Positions 36,601-46,200 of a stretch of 64,000 bases of DNA are shown here, one piece after another; position 1 is the first letter of the stretch, and each line of letters starts with the position of its first letter. Source of the stretch: CAMWXW01 sp051650105 (lineage in GTDB: Bacteria > Desulfobacterota > Desulfovibrionia > Desulfovibrionales > Desulfovibrionaceae); NCBI GenBank assembly GCA_051650105.1, contig JBOFIJ010000006.1, forward strand, positions 124,001-188,000. The letters are read 5' to 3'. The position numbers and the translations under genes are program-made. Below the pieces are notes generated by a model, which was given only the letters and a program-made list of their open reading frames with translations, did no database searches and was not told the origin of the DNA.

Positions 36601-37266
36601 ATGTATAGTAAAAAATCAAAATCACTTTTTCAGGAATATTTAGAAGCTTTTATTATTGCAATTTGTATAGCTGTTTTTGTACGATTATTTATTGCTCAAG
36701 CATACAGAATTCCTTCTGGCTCTATGTTAGAAACCTTGCAGATAGGAGATTATCTTTTTGTAAATAAGTTAGCCTATAACGTTACGCTACCTTTCACAGA
36801 TAAAACTCTTTTTGAAACAGGCGATCCTCAGTTTCAAGATGTCCTTGTTTTTAAATATCCAGATGATCCATCAAAGGATTTTATTAAAAGGGTTATCGGT
36901 TTACCAGGAGATGTCTTGGAAATGCGTGAAAAGAAGTTATACAGAAATGGTGAATTGTTAGTTGAGCCATATGTGAAATATGAAGATCCAAATACAATTA
37001 TTCCAATTCGTGATAATTTCGGTCCGTTTACTGTTCCAGAGAATTCTTATTTCATGCTTGGAGACAACAGAGATAGTTCTCAGGATTCACGTTTTTGGGG
37101 TTTTGTTAAAAGAAGTGCTCTGGTTGGTAAGGCGTGGAGAATTTATTTTTCTATAGTACAAAAACCCACCGATTTTTCTGGTAATGAAGTTGTGGATACC
37201 GAATATGAACAAAAAGAGCCTTATGGCACCATTCGTTGGAGCCGCATAGGCAAAAAGATAGAGTAA
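36601..37266 (+). CDS. lepB: Signal peptidase I
   Basis: This cleaves signal peptides at the inner membrane. The 221-residue protein has one N-terminal membrane segment (residues 14-32), the catalytic Ser41 in IPSGSM, the general-base Lys96 in KRVIGLPGD, and the box E motif GDNRDSSQDSR. Length fits the short deltaproteobacterial form. GAGGATC lies before the ATG. Confidence 0.95.
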   Translation: MYSKKSKSLFQEYLEAFIIAICIAVFVRLFIAQAYRIPSGSMLETLQIGDYLFVNKLAYNVTLPFTDKTLFETGDPQFQDVLVFKYPDDPSKDFIKRVIGLPGDVLEMREKKLYRNGELLVEPYVKYEDPNTIIPIRDNFGPFTVPENSYFMLGDNRDSSQDSRFWGFVKRSALVGKAWRIYFSIVQKPTDFSGNEVVDTEYEQKEPYGTIRWSRIGKKIE

Positions 37267-37361
37267 TTTTTAGATTGTATGTATTGTATATGGACGTATC
37301 TACAAGGAAATATACTGTATTTTGCAAATAGTAATTATATAACGTTAAGGAATAGTAAAGT

Positions 37362-39041
37362 ATGTCGAATGATGCAGAAAAAGTTATATATTCTATGTCC
37401 CATGTTACAAAACGTCATGGGCAAAAAGAAGTATTAAAAGATATTTCCCTTTCTTATTTTTATGGAGCTAAGATAGGGGTGCTTGGATTAAATGGTTCTG
37501 GAAAAAGTTCATTATTAAAAATTCTTTCTGGTGTAGATACAGAATTTGATGGAACTATCTCGTGCTCTCCTCATTTTACCGTGGGCTATTTGGAACAAGA
37601 ACCATTACAAAATGAGGTAAGAACTGTTAAAGAGGTTGTCCAAGAGGCTGTTCAAGATATTCTTGATTTGGTGAATGCCTTTGATGCTATTAATGCTCAA
37701 TTTGCGAGCGTTTCTATGGAAGAAATGGATGCTCTTATAGAAAAACAAGCTATAATACAAGAACAAATGGATGCTAATAATGCGTGGGATATAGATTCTC
37801 GTTTGCAAATGGCTATGGATGCTCTGCGGTGCCCTGCATCAGATACCCCCGTAAATACCATTTCTGGTGGGGAAAAGAGAAGAGTTGCTCTTTGTCGTCT
37901 TCTTTTACAAAAACCAGATATTCTTCTATTGGATGAACCCACGAACCATCTTGACGCTGAATCTGTCTCTTGGCTTGAGCGTTATCTCCAGGATTTTCCA
38001 GGAACTGTTATTGCTGTTACTCACGATAGATATTTTTTGGATAACGTGGCAGGATGGATTCTAGAACTTGATAGAGGGAGAGGGATACCGTGGAAAGGAA
38101 ATTATACTTCTTGGCTTGAACAAAAGGAAAAACGCCTAGAACAGGAAGAAAAACAAGAAAGCGAAAGGCAAAAGACTATTAGGAAAGAGTTAGAATGGAT
38201 TAAAATGTCACCAAAGGGAAGGCATTCCAAGGGAAAGGCTCGTATTAATGCTTATGAAGCTATGATCTCTCATGAAAGTGAAGAAAGAGCAAAGGATCTT
38301 GAAATTTATATTCCTCCTGGTCCTCGTCTAGGGAAGAAAGTATTTGAAGCGGAAAATATCTCTAAAACCATCGGGGATAAGACATTGTTTGACAATCTTA
38401 GTTTTATTATTCCACCAAATGCTATCGTTGGAATTATTGGACCAAATGGTGCTGGTAAAACAACATTATTTAAAATTTTGGCTGGAATGGACACCGTTTC
38501 TTCTGGTACTTTTTTTAAAGGAGAAACTGCGAAAGTTGCTTATGTTGATCAAAATAGGGAATCGCTTATTGCTGGGAAAACTGTCTTTGATATTATTAGT
38601 CGAGGCCAGGAAGTTGTTAAATTGGGTTCTAGAAATATTAATGCAAGAGCATATTGTTCTCGTTTTAACTTTGCCGGGGCAGATCAGCAAAAAGATGTAG
38701 CTGTTCTTTCTGGCGGAGAAAGAAATAGGGTACATCTAGCGTGTCTTTTACAAGAAGGAGCTAATGTTCTTTTACTGGATGAGCCAACAAATGATCTTGA
38801 TATCAATACATTGCAGGCTTTAGAATCTGCAATTGATAATTTTGCTGGATGTGCACTTATAATTAGCCATGATAGATGGTTTTTAGACAGGTTAGCAACT
38901 CATATACTTTCATTTGAAGGGGATTCTTTTGTAACATTCTTTGAAGGGTCTTATTCTGAATATGAGGAGGATAAGAAAAGACGCTTAGGAAAAGACGCAG
39001 ATACTCCAAGGCCGATTAAATTTAGAAAATTTGATAGATAA
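37362..39041 (+). CDS. ettA: Energy-dependent translational throttle protein EttA (ABC-F)
   Basis: EttA binds the ribosomal E site and gates entry into elongation according to ATP/ADP. The 559-residue protein has twin ABC domains: Walker A GLNGSGKSS, signature ISGGEKRRVALC, Walker B ILLLDEPTNHLD; then GPNGAGKTT, LSGGERNRVHLA and VLLLDEPTNDLD. The linker contains the EttA-type KMSPKGRHSKGKARINAYE. Length matches EttA (about 555). A strong terminator hairpin follows. Confidence 0.94.
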   Translation: MSNDAEKVIYSMSHVTKRHGQKEVLKDISLSYFYGAKIGVLGLNGSGKSSLLKILSGVDTEFDGTISCSPHFTVGYLEQEPLQNEVRTVKEVVQEAVQDILDLVNAFDAINAQFASVSMEEMDALIEKQAIIQEQMDANNAWDIDSRLQMAMDALRCPASDTPVNTISGGEKRRVALCRLLLQKPDILLLDEPTNHLDAESVSWLERYLQDFPGTVIAVTHDRYFLDNVAGWILELDRGRGIPWKGNYTSWLEQKEKRLEQEEKQESERQKTIRKELEWIKMSPKGRHSKGKARINAYEAMISHESEERAKDLEIYIPPGPRLGKKVFEAENISKTIGDKTLFDNLSFIIPPNAIVGIIGPNGAGKTTLFKILAGMDTVSSGTFFKGETAKVAYVDQNRESLIAGKTVFDIISRGQEVVKLGSRNINARAYCSRFNFAGADQQKDVAVLSGGERNRVHLACLLQEGANVLLLDEPTNDLDINTLQALESAIDNFAGCALIISHDRWFLDRLATHILSFEGDSFVTFFEGSYSEYEEDKKRRLGKDADTPRPIKFRKFDR

Positions 39042-39050
39042 TATTTATTT

Positions 39051-39090
39051 GAAGAAGCTGTGCCTTGGAACGTCAGCTTCTTCTTATTAT
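39051..39090 (+). terminator. Terminator of ettA (possibly bidirectional)
   Basis: A perfect 10-bp stem pairs GAAGAAGCTG (39051-39060) with CAGCTTCTTC (39074-39083) around a 13-base loop, followed by a T-rich stretch. It lies between the convergent ettA and CII-like genes and may stop both. Confidence 0.85.
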
Positions 39091-39106
39091 CGGTTTTTTT
39101 CTCTTT

Positions 39107-39364
39107 TTATTGAGAGTTTTGGTTCATCGCAGTAAGTTTCCATCCAAGTTCTTCTGCCATAAATTCTAGTGGACGGATATCTTTTGTTGTCTTCATAATT
39201 TCCAGAAGGGTGTCCGCGCCTAATTTTGCATTTCTGTCAAAAGGATTTATTTCCCGCATCAGTGCTGGATATGTCTTTCCTATACTTTGAGCAATATCTT
39301 TTGCGGAACGTGATTCCAAAAGCATATTCTGAACAACAACTGTAACTGTTTTATCGTATGACAT
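39107..39364 (-). CDS. Phage CII/CP76-type regulator-like small protein
   Basis: An 85-residue soluble protein resembling the CII/CP76 family of small helix-turn-helix proteins found in phages and in deltaproteobacterial chromosomes. AKDIAQSIGKTYPALMREINPFD looks like an HTH followed by a conserved Asn-Pro-Asp core, and PLEFMAEELGWKL resembles the family C-terminus. AAGGAG precedes the ATG. No other phage gene is near, so it is probably a domesticated chromosomal regulator; its target is unknown. Confidence 0.6.
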   Translation of the reverse strand: MSYDKTVTVVVQNMLLESRSAKDIAQSIGKTYPALMREINPFDRNAKLGADTLLEIMKTTKDIRPLEFMAEELGWKLTAMNQNSQ

Positions 39365-39669
39365 TATAAAGACTCCTTAAAATTATAATATAGCATTATA
39401 TATGTTGTATATTATATGTATATTATGCATGTATATAATATATACTAACTTTATATACAATGATACATTTTGTATCGTGATATTCTGTATTATCTACTCA
39501 TTAATTCTGTTCTCCTGCAATATTATTTTATAATGATGTTAGAAAGTAGTATGGGTATATTCTTTTGTGTTATGCTACTGTTTTGTTTATTTATGTGGCG
39601 ATATTTAAGCCGATTTTGTTTTTATCTTTTCTTGTGATATAGTATTTTGTAAGAGGACTTCTATACAGT
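39365..39669. promoter_or_regulatory. Extremely AT-rich divergent spacer
   Basis: 305 bases between the divergent CII-like gene and the CofD-like gene. Bases 39380-39462 are almost pure A/T with repeated TATAT units and are likely to be easily melted or curved. An extended -10 element TGATATAGT (39635-39643) lies 27 bases before the CofD start, without a good -35. Confidence 0.45.
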
Positions 39670-40794
39670 ATGAAAAATTATTTTTCTCAAATCCTTTTTT
39701 TCTCTGGTGGAACTGCTTTATATGATACAAGCAAGGTCTTAACTTCATTAACTCGGAATGTTGTGCATTTGTTGACTCCTTTTGATTCTGGTGGAAGTAC
39801 CGCGATACTGAGAGATATTTTTGATATTCCGGCCGTTGGGGACATTCGAAATAGAATACTCGCTCTCGTTGCAGATACCGAAGAAATGGGTGCTGTTAAA
39901 AATTTGCTTGATTATAGGGTTTCTAATTTCCCTTCTGCTGCAGATAGTGACGAGTTTTATAACATTTTGAAGGGAGAACATTTGCTGTGGAATGGTATAG
40001 CTATAGATATTAGGAATAGATTCTTGTCGTACCTTAGTAATGTGCTTCCTTTGTTGCCAGATTCATTTACTGTGAATCGTGCTTCCATTGGCAATTGTGT
40101 AATTGTTGGAGCCGTCTTGCAATATAAAACATTTTCTTGTGCTATAAAAAGTCTTTCTATAGCGATGGGTATTCAAGAAGTTATTTTACCTGTTGTTGAA
40201 GATAGCTTGTATCTTGTGGCATTACTTGAAGATGGTTCTTTTATCCATGGACAGCATTGTATTACACAAAGAAAAGAACATTTTCATGTTGTAAAGTTAT
40301 ATTTGACAGATGAAAAACCAGGTTCTTCTGTTTCCTTGCCAAAAGAAATATCTATTTCTATTAATGAAGATGTTACAAAATATATAGAAAGTGCACAAAA
40401 AATTTGTTATTCAATAGGGAGTTTTTATACAAGTTTGCTAGCTGGCCTTATTCCAGAAGGTATTACTCAGGCTATTATTGCTAATACAGGACCAAAAATT
40501 TATATTCCAAATATAGGAAAGGATTTTGAACAGGCTTCTATGTCTGTGGATGCTTGTGTTAAAAAATTATTAGAAACTCTTAAAAAAAATACTTCTGCTG
40601 ATCCTTTTTCTTTTATTTCCCATGTTATTCTGGACCCCAGAAAAGATTCTTATGCAAATGGGGTAAATGAAAAATATATTCAGGATCTTGGAATACAAAT
40701 TATACATAGTTATTGTTTGCGTTCAAGTAAAGAATATGATCCGAATGTGTTAGCGCAGTTATTATTGAGTGAGAGTATATATAAAGGGAAATAG
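39670..40794 (+). CDS. CofD-like protein of the GAK type
   Basis: This is a 374-residue member of the CofD/YvcK (UPF0052) superfamily. Family marks are FFSGGTALYDTSKVL (phosphate loop), LLTPFDSGGSTAILRD, AVGDIRNRILAL, NRASIGNCVIVGAVL and the late FISHVILDPRK region. The non-canonical GGTALYD loop matches the subgroup linked to the 'GAK system' in Desulfovibrio-type genomes, where it sits with ATP-grasp and HprK-like kinase genes. None of these partners is adjacent here. The reaction is unknown; CofD itself transfers lactyl-phosphoguanosine to a deazaflavin. Confidence 0.8.
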   Translation: MKNYFSQILFFSGGTALYDTSKVLTSLTRNVVHLLTPFDSGGSTAILRDIFDIPAVGDIRNRILALVADTEEMGAVKNLLDYRVSNFPSAADSDEFYNILKGEHLLWNGIAIDIRNRFLSYLSNVLPLLPDSFTVNRASIGNCVIVGAVLQYKTFSCAIKSLSIAMGIQEVILPVVEDSLYLVALLEDGSFIHGQHCITQRKEHFHVVKLYLTDEKPGSSVSLPKEISISINEDVTKYIESAQKICYSIGSFYTSLLAGLIPEGITQAIIANTGPKIYIPNIGKDFEQASMSVDACVKKLLETLKKNTSADPFSFISHVILDPRKDSYANGVNEKYIQDLGIQIIHSYCLRSSKEYDPNVLAQLLLSESIYKGK

Positions 40795-41109
40795 AACGCT
40801 TTGTACATTAACACTGCATTTCTTTGTTATTGTGAGAAGAATAGTGTGTGTTAGATATATAAAGACGAGTGCCTGTATTACTATAAATTGCGTTTTGTGA
40901 AAAAGTACAAAGAAGATTGTCTATAGAGTATCTATTATTGTAGGAAGGATCTGTGGGTCATCAAGGTAAGAAATAACAGTAGCAAATAGGCTCAATATCT
41001 TTTTATCTATATAGTAATAATATCGTTAGTCCATAGTCTTATTGTCTATATATCGTTCTATATTGTATCTATAAAGAAATTATGACAAATTGGGTGTGAA
41101 GAAATACAT
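40795..41109. other. Spacer between CofD-like gene and leuS
   Basis: 315 AT-rich bases between convergent genes. No terminator or RNA gene is evident. Confidence 0.45.
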
Positions 41110-43587
41110 TTATTTAAGTACAATATTCACCAATTTCTTATCAATTACTATTGTTTTTACAATTTCTTTATCCTGTATGAATCGAATAATAGTTGTATTG
41201 TTACGTGCAAGATTTTCTAAATCTTCTTTTGTTATAGTAGCAGGTACTGTTTCGGTTGCTCTCACTTTCCCATTTACTTGAAAGACTACTTGAATCTCGT
41301 CCTGAACAAGAGCTTCTTCAGAATATGTAGGGAATGTTTGTGTACAAATGCTTGTTGTATTACCTATAATGGACCACATTTCTTCGGAGAGATGGGGTGT
41401 ATAAGGTGCAAGAAGTGTTATTACCGTGGCTATTGCAGAGGAAATAATGGGGATGTCTTTTTCATGTTGTACACTATCTCTGTAATGATAAAGAGTATTA
41501 ACAAGTTCCATAATAGAAGAAATAGCGGTATTAAACTGGTATTTCTCTGTATCATCTCTATATTTTTTTATAGTAGCATGTTCTTTTTGATAAATATGCT
41601 TTGCTGCATCTGAATAAAGCATTTTTCTTGTACTACTTCCTGCTGTGCTTGGAACATACATAGTGTGATAATATTCTAATAATTTAAAAACTCGTTGAAC
41701 AAAACGATAGCAACCTTCTATTCCAGAATCACTCCAATCAAAATCTCTTTCTGGAGGAGCTGCAAACAGGCAAAAAAGGCGAACTGTATCTGCACCATAG
41801 TGTAATATCATTTCCGTAGGATCTATCGTATTGCCCTTCGATTTTGACATCTTACTGCCATGTAATAAAACCATACCTTGTGTTAATAGATTTGTAAAAG
41901 GTTCTTCTAATGTCTCTATATATCCAATATCTTTTAAGGCTCTTGTGAAGAATCTGGCATAGAGTAAATGCATTACGGCATGTTCCACTCCACCAATGTA
42001 CTGATCCACAGGAAGAAAATAGGAGATATTCTCTTTATCAAAAGGGGCATTTTTATTTTTTGCATCTGCATAACGTAAAAAATACCAAGAAGATTCAAAG
42101 AATGTATCCATTGTGTCACATTCTCTTTTCGCAGATCCAGCACACTGTGGACACACGGCATTAACAAATGAAGAGCTATCTTGTAAAGGAGAAGTTCCAT
42201 CATCTTGTATTGGAAGGTTTGTTGGAAGAATAACAGGAAGATTTTCCTCTTTTTCTGGCACAATTCCACATGTATCACAGTATAATATAGGAATTGGTGT
42301 TCCCCAGTAACGTTGTCTTGATATGTTCCAATCTCGTAATTTATACTGAGTACTTCTTTCACCAACAGAATGTTCTTCTAGATAACATGCAATATTCTCT
42401 TTGGCTTGTTTACTCTCTTGGCCAGTAAATATATGTGAATCTACTAAAAATCCTTCTTGTGTATATGCTTTGTTTATTGTTTCTATATCTAAGTTATGCT
42501 CTTTATTTTGTATCACTATATGTATGGGAAGAGAATATTGTTTAGCAAATTCATAGTCTCTTTGATCGTGAGCTGGAACACCCATAAGTGCTCCTGTCCC
42601 ATAGTGTGCAAGAACAAAGTTTGCTATATATATGGGTATTTCTTTTTGTGTTATTGGATGGAGAGCATAAAAGCCTGTAAAAATACCTCGTTTATTTTTT
42701 TCTTTTGTAGAGGAATCTTCTTTGGCACATGATGCTATAAATATTTCAAGTTCTTCTTTATTTTTTCTTTTTTTAAGAAATAGAGAAAGAATGGGGTGTT
42801 CTGGAGAAATACAAAGAAAGCTTACCCCAAAAAGGGTATCTATACGGCTTGTGAAAACATGTATGTTTTGTTGCGTATCTTTAACTGTAAAAGGAAGTGT
42901 TATCCCTTCAGACTTTCCAATCCAATTCTTTTGCATTTCTAAAACATGAGAAGGCCACCCCATTGTTATTTGCTGAAGAGCATTAAGGAGATCGTCAGCA
43001 TACTCTGTAATTTTTAAAAACCATTGTGTGAGTTCTTTTTGAGTTATTTGTGAATGACATCTCCAACAGCAGTTATCAATAACTTGCTCATTTGCTAAAA
43101 CAGTATGACATTCTTCACACCAATTTTGTGGCGCTTGCTTTCTATAAGCGAGACCTTTTTTGAAGAAACGTATGAAAAATTCTTGTTCCCATCTATAGTA
43201 TTCTGGTAAACACGTTGTAATTTCTCTATCCCAATCATAAGAAAAACCCAGTCGTTGAAGTTGCTTTTTCATGGAAGATATATTTGCAAGAGTCCATTCC
43301 GATGCTTGAATACCGTGCTGTATGGCTGCATTTTCGGCGGGTAAACCAAAAGCATCCCAGCCTATAGGGTGTAGTACGTTGTATCCTTGCATTATTTTAT
43401 AGCGGGCGATAACGTCTCCTATAGAATAATTGCGAACATGCCCCATATGGATATTGCCTGAGGGATACGGAAACATTTCTAAAACATAATATTTCTTCTT
43501 ATTCTCATCGCGGTTTGTTTGAAAACTCTTTTGGCTTGCCCATAATTTCTGCCATTTTAATTCTATAATTTCTGGGGAATATTTCAT
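41110..43587 (-). CDS. leuS: Leucyl-tRNA synthetase
   Basis: This charges tRNA-Leu. The 825-residue protein has the class I HIGH motif as HMGH (FPYPSGNIHMGHVRNYS), the KMSKS motif in GSKMSKSKGNT, zinc-type cysteine clusters (CEECH...CCWRC and CDTC...CPQC), an editing domain with TSRIDTLFG in place of the usual TTRPDT, and a C-terminal anticodon-binding domain. Length is normal. nusB follows upstream on the same strand after a 370-base gap. Confidence 0.96.
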   Translation of the reverse strand: MKYSPEIIELKWQKLWASQKSFQTNRDENKKKYYVLEMFPYPSGNIHMGHVRNYSIGDVIARYKIMQGYNVLHPIGWDAFGLPAENAAIQHGIQASEWTLANISSMKKQLQRLGFSYDWDREITTCLPEYYRWEQEFFIRFFKKGLAYRKQAPQNWCEECHTVLANEQVIDNCCWRCHSQITQKELTQWFLKITEYADDLLNALQQITMGWPSHVLEMQKNWIGKSEGITLPFTVKDTQQNIHVFTSRIDTLFGVSFLCISPEHPILSLFLKKRKNKEELEIFIASCAKEDSSTKEKNKRGIFTGFYALHPITQKEIPIYIANFVLAHYGTGALMGVPAHDQRDYEFAKQYSLPIHIVIQNKEHNLDIETINKAYTQEGFLVDSHIFTGQESKQAKENIACYLEEHSVGERSTQYKLRDWNISRQRYWGTPIPILYCDTCGIVPEKEENLPVILPTNLPIQDDGTSPLQDSSSFVNAVCPQCAGSAKRECDTMDTFFESSWYFLRYADAKNKNAPFDKENISYFLPVDQYIGGVEHAVMHLLYARFFTRALKDIGYIETLEEPFTNLLTQGMVLLHGSKMSKSKGNTIDPTEMILHYGADTVRLFCLFAAPPERDFDWSDSGIEGCYRFVQRVFKLLEYYHTMYVPSTAGSSTRKMLYSDAAKHIYQKEHATIKKYRDDTEKYQFNTAISSIMELVNTLYHYRDSVQHEKDIPIISSAIATVITLLAPYTPHLSEEMWSIIGNTTSICTQTFPTYSEEALVQDEIQVVFQVNGKVRATETVPATITKEDLENLARNNTTIIRFIQDKEIVKTIVIDKKLVNIVLK

Positions 43588-43957
43588 ATATATCTCTCAC
43601 GGTAGTCTATACATTGCTAATTCTATTACACAGATATAAGTGCACTGTATTATTATATCAACTCTTACTGTATTATATCAAAAGACAATTTTATATTATT
43701 TGCCATATAGGTATCATACATGCGATACATGAATATGAAATCTCTTAAAAAGATGTATTGTATTTTGTATAACAAGATTTATTTTTTTGTACATATAAGA
43801 AGTATTTATCCTTATTTATAAAAACTTTCATAAAAATCATTGTCTCGCAATGCGGCTGTATAGTGCCATAAACTAAAATAAATAAGTAATACAAAAAGTA
43901 TTTCTTTGTTAAGGGAGTATCTATTAGGAAATAGTTTTCACATTATGTTAAGGTATA
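43588..43957. other. Spacer between nusB and leuS
   Basis: 370 AT-rich bases. A short imperfect repeat (CTGTATTATTATATCAA and CTGTATTATATCAA, about 43651-43682) is the only structure seen. The gap is unusual because these genes are normally adjacent. Confidence 0.45.
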
Positions 43958-44386
43958 CTATGTATCTTTACTCTTTACAATAGCATCTAAAACTCCATTA
44001 ATAAAGGGGAGTGTTTGTCTATCTCCAAAACGTTTTACAAGATCTGATATTTCACTTAAAATAACCTTTTGAGGTGTTTGAGTATATATAATCTCATACG
44101 TTCCTAAACGCAATAAAGAGAGTTCTACTTTTGCAATTCTATTTATTTTCCAGTATTTTGCATGGTCGCTTATAGAAGTATCTATTGTCTTCAAATGTTC
44201 CCATACCCCTTTAATAAGAGACCATGAGAAAGATTCCTCTGTTAAAGAACCTTTGTATTCTTCCTCTAAAAAAGCGCTAAAAGCAGACAGGAGACACGCT
44301 TCTTCTTTATATTCTATATATTCTAGAGAATATAACATCTGGAATGCGAGTTCTCTTTCTTTACTACGAGACAGTTTCTTATCCAT
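43958..44386 (-). CDS. nusB: Transcription antitermination factor NusB
   Basis: NusB binds boxA RNA with NusE for rRNA antitermination. The 142-residue all-helical protein begins with the family segment SRSKERELAFQMLYSLEY and ends KRFGDRQTLPFINGVLDAIVK, close to the conserved FVNGVLD motif. It follows ribH by 133 bases on the same strand, the common rib-nusB arrangement. Confidence 0.93.
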   Translation of the reverse strand: MDKKLSRSKERELAFQMLYSLEYIEYKEEACLLSAFSAFLEEEYKGSLTEESFSWSLIKGVWEHLKTIDTSISDHAKYWKINRIAKVELSLLRLGTYEIIYTQTPQKVILSEISDLVKRFGDRQTLPFINGVLDAIVKSKDT

Positions 44387-44519
44387 GCTTTTTTCCTTGT
44401 ATGGTAGACTTCATACTGTATAGTTCTTATTATATTCATATAAAAAGTGCAGTTCTATCACACTTGTGAATACAGTATGTACTCTTTTTGTCATGTAGTA
44501 TGGTACCTATTGTATTTTC

Positions 44520-44981
44520 CTAAATAGAATCTAACAAAGTACACATTTCTATTATTGAAAGAGCGGCATCCACTCCTTTGTTACCGGCCTTTGTTCCAGC
44601 TCTTTCAATAGCTTGTTCTATCGTATTTGTGGTAAGTATACCAAATGCTATCGGAATAGAATGAGATAATGATATTGTTGATATCCCTTTAGTTACTTCA
44701 GAGCAGACATAATCAAAGTGTGGTGTGGAACCTCGAATGACCGCTCCAAGCGCTATTATTCCGCTTACAGATTTCTTAGATGCTATTTTCTGACAAAGAA
44801 GAGGTATTTCGAATGCTCCAGGTACTTTGTACAGTGTTAATGAGGATTCCGCAATACCATGTCGAATAAGGGTATCTCGTGCTCCTTCTATTAATTTATT
44901 TACAATAAAATCATTAAAACGAGATGCAACAATAGCAATTTTATGCTGTTGTGGCAAAAAATTTCCTTCAATACATTTCAT
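44520..44981 (-). CDS. ribH: 6,7-dimethyl-8-ribityllumazine synthase
   Basis: This condenses the ribityl-pyrimidine with dihydroxybutanone phosphate, the penultimate riboflavin step. The 153-residue protein has the family run IVASRFNDFIVNKLIEGA, VPGAFEIPLLCQ, GAVIRGSTPHFDYVCSEV with the catalytic His, and PIAFGILTTNTIEQA. It lies 12 bases after ribBA. Confidence 0.95.
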   Translation of the reverse strand: MKCIEGNFLPQQHKIAIVASRFNDFIVNKLIEGARDTLIRHGIAESSLTLYKVPGAFEIPLLCQKIASKKSVSGIIALGAVIRGSTPHFDYVCSEVTKGISTISLSHSIPIAFGILTTNTIEQAIERAGTKAGNKGVDAALSIIEMCTLLDSI

Positions 44982-44993
44982 ATATACCTCTTT

Positions 44994-46190
44994 TTATAAA
45001 GTGTGTCCCATTTTCTCTTTTTTTGTGAGAAGATATTTTTCATTATAGTTATTTGGGATTGGGTGTAGTGGAATTTTTTCCACTATATTTATAGAGAGCT
45101 CTCGTAGTCGTAATTCTTTATCTGGATTATTGCTTAACAATTGTATTGTTGTAGCATTAAGATCTCGTAAAATTTGTGCAGCTGTGCTGTATTCTCGCAG
45201 GTCTGCATCAAAACCTAAATGTTCATTGGCTTCCACTGTATCTAGACCTTGGTCTTGAAGAAAATAACTTTTTATTTTGTACTCAAGTCCTATACCTCTG
45301 CCTTCTTGTCTTAAGTAAAGAAGAATACCTTTCTCTTGTTTTGCTAGATACTGCATGGAGTGTCGTAATTGTTCACCGCAATCGCAACGCAAAGAAGAAA
45401 ATGTATCCCCTGTTAAACATTCGCTATGCATTCTAACAGGAACAATGTCGCCTTCTTGTATATTTCCACGTACAAGAGCTATATTTGGTTGTTCTTGTAT
45501 TTTATCTGGGTATGTTATTAATGTGAAATCACCATATTGTGTTGGCATAAATACGGAATCTATTTTTTCGATTGCTAAATTATTTATTGCAATTCTGTAA
45601 CGTTGCAATTCTTTTATAGAAACTATTGGGATAGAGTGCTTCTCTGAAAAAATGAATAAATCTGTAAGACGAGCCATTGTTCCATCATTATTCATAATTT
45701 CACAAATGACAGCAGCATGTTTTTTTCCTGCAAGACGAGCTAAATCAACACCTGCCTCCGTCTGTCCTGGTCTTTCTAAAACACCTCCTATCTTTGCACG
45801 CAAAGGGAATACATGCCCTGGGGATACAAGATCACGAGACGATGCATTGTCTGCTATAGCTGTTGCTATTGTTGTTGCTCTATCAAATGCTGATATTCCC
45901 GTCGAGATACCTTCGCGTGCCTCTATTGAACATGTAAAATTTGTTCCAAAAGGAGCCTCGTTATTACTTACCATGGGAGAGAGGCAAAGAGAATCTGCCA
46001 TTGCTGCTGATAATGCAAGGCATATCAATCCTTTCCCGTGGCTTGCCATAAAATTAATTATTTCTGGTGTTGCATATTCTGCACAGATAACAAGGTCTCC
46101 CTCGTTTTCTCTTTTTTCATCGTCTATCACTATAATCATATTGCCTTGTTGAATATGCATTATGGCTTGTTCTGCAGTAAATAGGGACAT
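44994..46190 (-). CDS. ribBA: Bifunctional 3,4-DHBP synthase / GTP cyclohydrolase II
   Basis: Residues ~1-200 are the RibB domain, which makes 3,4-dihydroxy-2-butanone 4-phosphate from ribulose-5-phosphate (IVIDDEKRENEGDLV, and HVFPLRAKIGGVLERPGQTE). Residues ~201-398 are GTP cyclohydrolase II with zinc ligands in SECLTGDTFSSLRCDCG and the RQEGRGIGL motif. Length of 398 is standard. It lies between ribE and ribH in one operon, 10 bases after ribE. Confidence 0.95.
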   Translation of the reverse strand: MSLFTAEQAIMHIQQGNMIIVIDDEKRENEGDLVICAEYATPEIINFMASHGKGLICLALSAAMADSLCLSPMVSNNEAPFGTNFTCSIEAREGISTGISAFDRATTIATAIADNASSRDLVSPGHVFPLRAKIGGVLERPGQTEAGVDLARLAGKKHAAVICEIMNNDGTMARLTDLFIFSEKHSIPIVSIKELQRYRIAINNLAIEKIDSVFMPTQYGDFTLITYPDKIQEQPNIALVRGNIQEGDIVPVRMHSECLTGDTFSSLRCDCGEQLRHSMQYLAKQEKGILLYLRQEGRGIGLEYKIKSYFLQDQGLDTVEANEHLGFDADLREYSTAAQILRDLNATTIQLLSNNPDKELRLRELSINIVEKIPLHPIPNNYNEKYLLTKKEKMGHTL

Positions 46191-46200
46191 TGTTCTCTCC

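Noticed and set aside
39107..39364. CII-like protein considered as evidence of a prophage
   Set aside because: No integrase, capsid, terminase or attachment repeats are near, and both flanks are housekeeping genes.
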